Shown here one piece after another: positions 58,865 to 64,000 of a stretch of DNA of 64,000 nucleotides. Numbering within the stretch: position 1 is the stretch's first letter; each line of letters starts with the position of its first letter. A program made the translations under genes and the position numbers. The DNA is from Neonectria sp. B-13 (lineage: Eukaryota; Ascomycota; Sordariomycetes; Hypocreales; Nectriaceae): the NCBI GenBank assembly GCA_002682825.1, contig NOKP01000007.1:744001-808000 (forward strand), written 5' to 3'. A model generated the notes under the pieces. That model had not been told where the DNA came from. It worked only from the letters and a program-made list of their open reading frames with translations, and ran no database searches.

Positions 58865-59820
58865 AAGGCAGCCCAGCAGCTGCATATGGCAGATGGCAGT
58901 TGGTAGTTGGAAGTTGGTAGTTCGTAGTTGGTACTGGGCTTTTTACCACGGCGGCAATGCGATGCCATCCATGCAACCCCCAAAAGCCTTCCTTGCCCTT
59001 TCAGAGTCGTCGCTGCAACGCAATCGCCGCCATCAAAAACCCTCTGACCCTCCCGGTCCATGTGCTGCTCCCATCTTCTTCCTCCTCCAGGCTCTTCCAC
59101 CAGGCTCTTCCTCTTACCTCCCACCTCCCTCACCTTATCTCTCTCCCTCTCCTGTCTCTTGCTCCCAGGAACTGCCGACGATCTCTTCTTCAAGAAAGAC
59201 CAGGGAAAACCCTACTTTGTTTGAAACCAACCAACCATCCGTCCATCCATCCGTCCATCACTTCCCGCCCAGCGGACCGCTCCCACACTCCCGTCGTCAA
59301 GTCGTCACTAGACCACCGACCCTCCATTCCCCGCTCCAGCCCACCTGCTGCTGGCCCAGTTGCCCAGCCCCTCCTCTAGGCTCGCGGCTGACTCTATTCC
59401 TGGCCGGGGGGTCCTTTCATCATTGCTGTCGGATGACGACGTTTTGCTGGTCCTTGCCCGTCCTTTGCCCACCACCCTGATTCTTGCGGCGGCCACCTCG
59501 CGCGCCATTAAATCCACCCAACCCTCAAAACCGTTGTCAATCTTGACTCCTTCTTGATCTGCACACTTCTTCGCTTTTCCCCTCAACACCATCGCAGCGC
59601 ATCGCATTTTCGGGTTTGCCAGCGCCCTCAACCCTCTTGATTGCTGCCCCTCCCATCGACGTTGGAGCCCCCCACCGAGAGTCACGGACCCCGCTTCGAC
59701 CACCCAGCACTTACGTCACTAAAAATCGGGCTGACTGCTGGTTCCCTTCCCCTCTACTCTATCGCTATCGCGGCCAACAAGCATCACAACTGAAGCCCGG
59801 ATTCCTTCCAGCTATCCGCC

Positions 59821-61517
59821 ATGTCCTCACGTGGCATCAGAACCACCGACTTCGAGGAGCGGGATTATTACACTGCTCCTCCTCGTCGCTCAGCGCCCGA
59901 GCTTGACGAGGTCGACGTTCGTCGCCGAACCGTCACCATCAACCCGCCCGCTAGAGAAGAACGTGCCCCCCCTGCCTTCCTACGAGACGATGGTCGTCGC
60001 AGTGAAGCAGGCCCCATGGTCCTTCGTCAGAGACAGGTTGAGACTGTCGACCGACATCACCCCAGAAGTCCCAGTCCTGTACGGGTGCGAGAAGAGCGTA
60101 TTATTCGGAGGCCTCGGAGCGTGTCCCCCACCATCCATGACCATGAGCATGAGCGTTCCCGCACAAGGGTCGTTGAGCGCGAGCGTATCAGGGAGCCTTC
60201 GCGCAAGCGATCGCCCTCCCCCCGCGTCGTGAGATACGTCGAGAGGCCCCGACGATCGCCCTCTCCAGTCGAGCATGATCACGAGCGTGAGCGCATCCGC
60301 ACTCGCATCGTGGAGCGTGAGAGCGTCCCTTCACCTCCACCCAGGCCTGAGCCTACCCCCCCTCCTCCTCCCCCGCAGGTTATTCGCGGGCCTACCATTG
60401 AGAGAGAAGTCATCACGCACTGGCGAGATGTTGACCACGGTAAGAACAATCACATAGCTGCCCTTGAAACCAGAAGCTAATGACCCAACAGGAGTCGTCA
60501 GGGCCAGGCCTCCCACTCCGCCTCCGCCTCCGCCTCCAGCCCCCCGCGCACCTTCGCGGGTCAGAGAGCGTGAGACAGACATCGACATTTCCTTGTCTAA
60601 GAACAAGACCGAGGTGGATATCCAGCGGACCACTCGCACTCGATCCAGGAGCCGCGAGCGACGCTCCCATTACCACGATGACGACCTGGTGATTCGACGG
60701 GACACCGAACGTCTGAGGTTGGATGACCACCAGGGTCGACGCCGTGCACACTCAGCAGCCCCGATTCCCACTCCTACTGCGGCTAACGAGGAAGGGGATT
60801 ATCTCACATCCAAGGTCGACTCTCGTGGCCGCATGGGCGAAGCATGGGGAGGTGCCACTAAGGACTGGGCTATCGTGGACGTCCCGCCTGGCACTGAACG
60901 CATTCGCATGGACGGTGTTGGTGGTGGAGCTACCGACACCACCTGGACTAAGTATAGCGGTGTCCGCAGAACTCAGTTTATTCCTGAGAGAGACGGCGCT
61001 CCTACCCCTGTCCCGGCCCCTAGAGAGCCGTCTCCCCCACCAAGCCGTGACCGTGTCAACGTCTCGGTGTATGATCGCGAGAGAGAGATTGATATCGAAA
61101 AAGTCACGGATCGACGAGTTTCGCGACCTCCCCCACCGCCCAAGGATATGTGGACTGAGATTACCAAGGATCTAGTCTTGCGGGAGGCGATTGAAGAGCT
61201 GGGCTATGACTATGAGGAGACGAACCAGTTTTTCTACATCATGGACTACCTCAAATACGTAAGTTTTCTCTCTCAACATCATGTAGTGGGAGCGAGTTCT
61301 AACTGTCGCATAGGATGATGTTCTTCACCTGGTTGACATTTCGGACGAGATCCGCCGCGCTCGCAAGCAGCGCACTCGCGATCTCGAGTGGGAGCGAGAA
61401 TACGAGCAAGATTGGGAACGCAGCCGCCACAGACATCCCGCATCTCGGTGGGACGAATTGACGGAGCGTGATCTCATGTTCGAGGGCCGCGCGCCGCCTC
61501 GAGGCTACCTCCGATAA
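59821..61517 (+). CDS. Arg/Pro-rich fungal protein with conserved C-terminal domain (probably DUF8035)
   Basis: Three exons: 59821-60439, 60492-61258 and 61314-61517, total 529 residues (donors GTAAGA and GTAAGT, acceptors CAG and TAG). Joins give DVDHGVVRARPPTPP and MDYLKYDDVLHLVD in frame. The N-terminal two thirds are disordered and full of RSPSP, ERER and polyproline (PPPPPPP) stretches, as in RNA-processing or scaffold proteins. A conserved patch KDWAIVDVPPGTERIRMDG precedes the C-terminal helical domain with MWTEITKDLVLREAIEELGYDYEE. Such proteins are annotated only as conserved fungal proteins; I believe the domain is DUF8035, from memory. No catalytic motif is seen. The second and third exons confirm it as real because the conserved domain crosses the last intron. 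Confidence 0.82.
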
Positions 61518-62799
61518 ACGATTGCGGAAGCTCGTTTGTGTCGGTTTCCGTTGCTTGCCCTCTTTTGTTTGGCGTTGTCAGGCATGAGACCATACCATTA
61601 TACGTTGCGAGTTAGAGAGAGGACAACAGCCCCTGTCGGATTACGGACACCTTGTGGGAGGTTCTTGGGTTACAGGATCTGTTTGATGTTGCTGTTGTTT
61701 GGGGATGAGGTGGTGAGCGTTTTGGACTTTGGGAGACCAATTTGGCGGATTTGGGGTTGGAATCAAGGTCCCTTCCCTTGCGTTACAGGAGGAATCAGGA
61801 TGCACGGAGTATGAATAATGAAATCAGTCAACATTTGGCGCGGGAATCAGCTTGGATGGATGGGATTGGTTTGGATGTATGTAGATGCTTTGGACTAAAT
61901 CCGTTGTACGGGCGGATGAGGACAATGAATCACGAGTTATGACGAGAAAGACAAACCCGAAGCCTGAAGTGAAGCGTGGCCGTGATTGGGTGTTGTGGAC
62001 GACCGGTGACCTCATACTCCGTAGTCCGCACGCCGTATTCGCCGAGGGGCTGTCTGCCGTCTGCAGCCGGGAGAAGAGCGGCTAGCGCGCCCCACCCGGC
62101 CGACCCCGCGCCCTCTCCATCTCTCCATGAACAGAACGAAGGTTGGAGTGAATCACGGAACTGGCACTGACACTGGCACTGGGCGGGAGAGAGCTAATTG
62201 GAGAAAGTCGTGTACTGCATAGTCTACGGAGGTGGGGGAAACAAATGAGGCAGGGCGTAGGGCGCGCCCAGTTGCCATTACGCACTCTGGCAACTGGGTC
62301 TCCTTGCGGCGCGACGAAGTCAAGCCCCCAATGGCGACGGGTTCGTGCCCCACTCTCGATTTTCTCCTGTGAAGTGCCGGGAATGCAAGGCAAGGGGAGT
62401 GAGAGAAAAAAAAATCATGAAAGCGGGCGGGTAGTCACCGGTGGCGGGCTGTGGGCTGCGGGTTTCGGGGCTTCTTCTGCGTCCATCGGCTGGCACTGGG
62501 TAGGCTCGGGCTGAGAGGGCGAAATCCATTCCTGTGACTCAAAGTCGTCCCGCGAAGTGTGACTCTTGGAATCTTTTGTATCGTCGTCGGCTGGGAAATC
62601 GCTGTCAGAAGACACTCTTCTTTTCTATCATATATCAAGAGCAGAACACGGCTCCTTGTTGGCCCTTTCTCGTATACTTCCCCGATCTTCCAATTCGCTT
62701 CCTCTTTTACTTCTTCCCCTCCTAAACAAACATCACCCCTCCCTCCTTCTCTCAAACCACCCCAGACGCCATCGTGTGTCTGCCCCGCATTCTCTCAAG
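61518..62799. other. 3' flank of the Arg/Pro-rich gene and leuA promoter
   Basis: Contains a TACTCCGTA motif (62015-62023), a repeated CTGGCACTG (about 62160-62180), and GCN4/CPC1-type sites (separate entry). A short uORF begins at the ATG at 62416. No Leu3-type CCGGNNCCGG palindrome was seen. Small frames on either strand are not supported. Confidence 0.5.
62535..62566 (+). promoter_or_regulatory. Candidate cross-pathway-control (GCN4/CPC1) sites of leuA
   Basis: A perfect TGACTCA at 62535-62541 and a half-conserved TGACTCT at 62560-62566, 260 and 235 bp upstream of the leuA start. TGACTCA is the known target of Gcn4/CPC1/CpcA bZIP factors, which activate amino-acid biosynthesis genes on starvation. 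Site seen; use inferred from the gene's role. Confidence 0.55.
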
Positions 62800-64000
62800 A
62801 TGGTGATGTGAGTAAATGAATGCTCTGCCCGTGCCCTCAAGATGCCCTCCCTCAATCTGCCCTTGGGACTGCGGTCTGTGGAAGCTGGGCGTGGTCGGAG
62901 GGCTCCTCCCCTCCACTTCTGTCGTGGAATGCCAATTCTTGACTAACACAACGTCATTGTGCCAGGCTCAAAGATCCGTCGACCAAATACAAGCAGTACC
63001 CGACTTTGAACCTCCCGGATCGACAATGGCCCTCAAAGACCGTCGACAAGGCCCCGCGATGGCTGTCGACCGATCTCCGCGATGGAAACCAGAGTCTGGT
63101 TGATCCCATGGCATGTCGCCCGCCGCTGTCTTTGCTTGTCGACGTACTCTAACATTTGCGATTTCCCAGAACGGCGAGGAGAAATGGCGATACTTCAAGA
63201 TGCTCACCGAGCTTGGGTACAAGGAGATCGAGGTCTCCTTCCCCTCCGCCTCCCAGACCGACTTCGACTTCACCCGCCGCCTGATCGAGACCCCCGGCGT
63301 TGTCCCCGACGATGTTTGGCTGCAGGTCCTCTCGCCCTGCCGCGAGGACCTCATCAAGCGCACCGTCGAGTCCATGAAGGGCGCCAAGAAGGCCATCATC
63401 CACATCTACCTCGCCACCAGCGATTGCTTCCGACAAGTAGTCTTCAACTTCACCAAGGAGCAGACCCTCGAGTTGGCGGCCCGCTGCGCCAAGCTGGTCC
63501 GCTCCCTGACCAAGGATGACCCCGAGCAGCAGCGCACCGAATGGGCCTTCGAGTTCAGCCCCGAGACCTTCTCCGACTCGGATCCCGACTTCGTCATCAA
63601 GGTCTGCGAGGCCGTCAAGGCAGCCTGGGAGCCATCCGTCGAGAACCCCATCATCTTCAACCTGCCCGCCACCGTCGAGATGTCCACCCCCAACGTCTAC
63701 GCCGACCAGATCGAGTACTTCTGCCGCAACATCACCGAGCGCGAGAAGATTGCCGTCTCCCTGCACCCCCACAATGACCGAGGTTGCGCTGTCGCCGCCG
63801 CCGAGCTGGCTCAGATGGCCGGCGCCGACCGAGTCGAGGGCTGTCTCTTCGGAAACGGCGAGCGTACTGGCAACGTCGACCTGGTAACACTGGGTCTCAA
63901 CTTGTACACCCAGGGCATTCACCCCAACATTGACTTCTCCGACTTGGAGCGCATCATCGACACCGTCGAGGTGTGCAATAAGATCCCCATCCACCCCCGT
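62800..64000 (+). CDS. leuA: 2-isopropylmalate synthase, 5' part
   Basis: First committed step of leucine synthesis: acetyl-CoA plus 2-oxoisovalerate to 2-isopropylmalate. Exons: 62800-62807 (8 nt), 62966-63110 and 63170 to beyond the window edge; 328 codons are visible. Joining gives [20 protein letters not shown], then [14 protein letters not shown]. Motifs: LRDGNQ (residues 40-45, metal and substrate site), HPHND (250-254, HxH metal ligands) and GNGERTGN (279-286). Intron 1 is ordinary (GTGAGT...CAG, 158 bp). Intron 2 (63111-63169) appears to start with GC (GCATGT) and ends CCCAG; using the nearby GT instead brings a stop codon at once. The C-terminal leucine-feedback domain is outside the window. 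Confidence 0.95.

Larger units (their letters stand above)
55238..59820. other. Gene-poor region and long leader of the next gene
   Basis: About 55.3-57.4 kb is AT-richer and has no supportable frame. About 57.4-58.8 kb is GC-rich with two pentamer microsatellites (separate entries). From about 59.0 kb the plus strand is C/T-rich, with many CCTC/TCCATCC units, and looks like promoter plus leader of the Arg/Pro-rich gene. Frames in this leader have no family resemblance. Confidence 0.5.

Noticed and set aside
63149..63994. 281-codon minus-strand ORF
   Set aside because: Antisense shadow of leuA. The plus strand carries LRDGNQ, HPHND and GNGERTGN motifs in frame; strong GC codon bias opens the opposite strand.

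Overview
The window is nuclear DNA of a filamentous ascomycete, most likely a member of the Sordariomycetes (Hypocreales-like). Coding genes are split by 45-160 bp introns with GTAAGT/GTATGT-type donors, CTAAY-type branch sites and YAG acceptors. There are fungus-specific families (Zn2Cys6 regulator, Fungal_trans_2 regulator, RTA1 protein, AreA-GATA-like/DUF3295 protein, CHY zinc finger), and a solitary 5S rRNA gene lies outside any rDNA array. The species cannot be named from the sequence.

Left part (1-14.4 kb), compact and gene-rich: the 5' end of the ER chaperone gene kar2/BiP (-); a Fungal_trans_2 regulator (-); a short-chain dehydrogenase (+); HBS1, the ribosome-rescue GTPase (-); CCT5, a chaperonin subunit (+, divergent from hbs1); a Zn2Cys6 regulator (+); and an RTA1-type seven-helix membrane protein (-). 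Exon-intron structures were rebuilt by hand, and every join keeps the reading frame.

Middle part (14.4-45.9 kb), mostly gene deserts: only a CHY zinc-finger protein (+), a DHA2-type MFS exporter (-) divergent from a large unfamiliar polytopic membrane protein (+), and a variant but apparently functional 5S rRNA gene at 34.4 kb. The deserts (5.7, 6.4 and 13 kb) hold C/T-rich, leader-like segments, some ending in a short ORF followed by a splice donor, plus microsatellites and a dispersed TACTCCGTA motif. One run of 15 Ns marks an assembly gap.

Right part (45.9-64 kb): a DUF1752/DUF3295 regulatory protein (-), 6-phosphofructokinase (+), an Arg/Pro-rich fungal protein (+), and the 5' part of 2-isopropylmalate synthase (+), which starts with an 8-nt coding exon and appears to use a GC-AG intron. 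Long leader regions with short tandem repeats precede the phosphofructokinase and Arg/Pro-rich genes.

Most genes are housekeeping (protein folding, ribosome rescue, glycolysis, leucine synthesis) and do not form one pathway. I found no CRISPR array, intact transposon, tRNA or biosynthetic core gene. No clearly new biological system is evident; the best leads are the 5S variant, the in-frame P-loop intron of hbs1, the 690-residue membrane protein, and the leader-like segments in the deserts.
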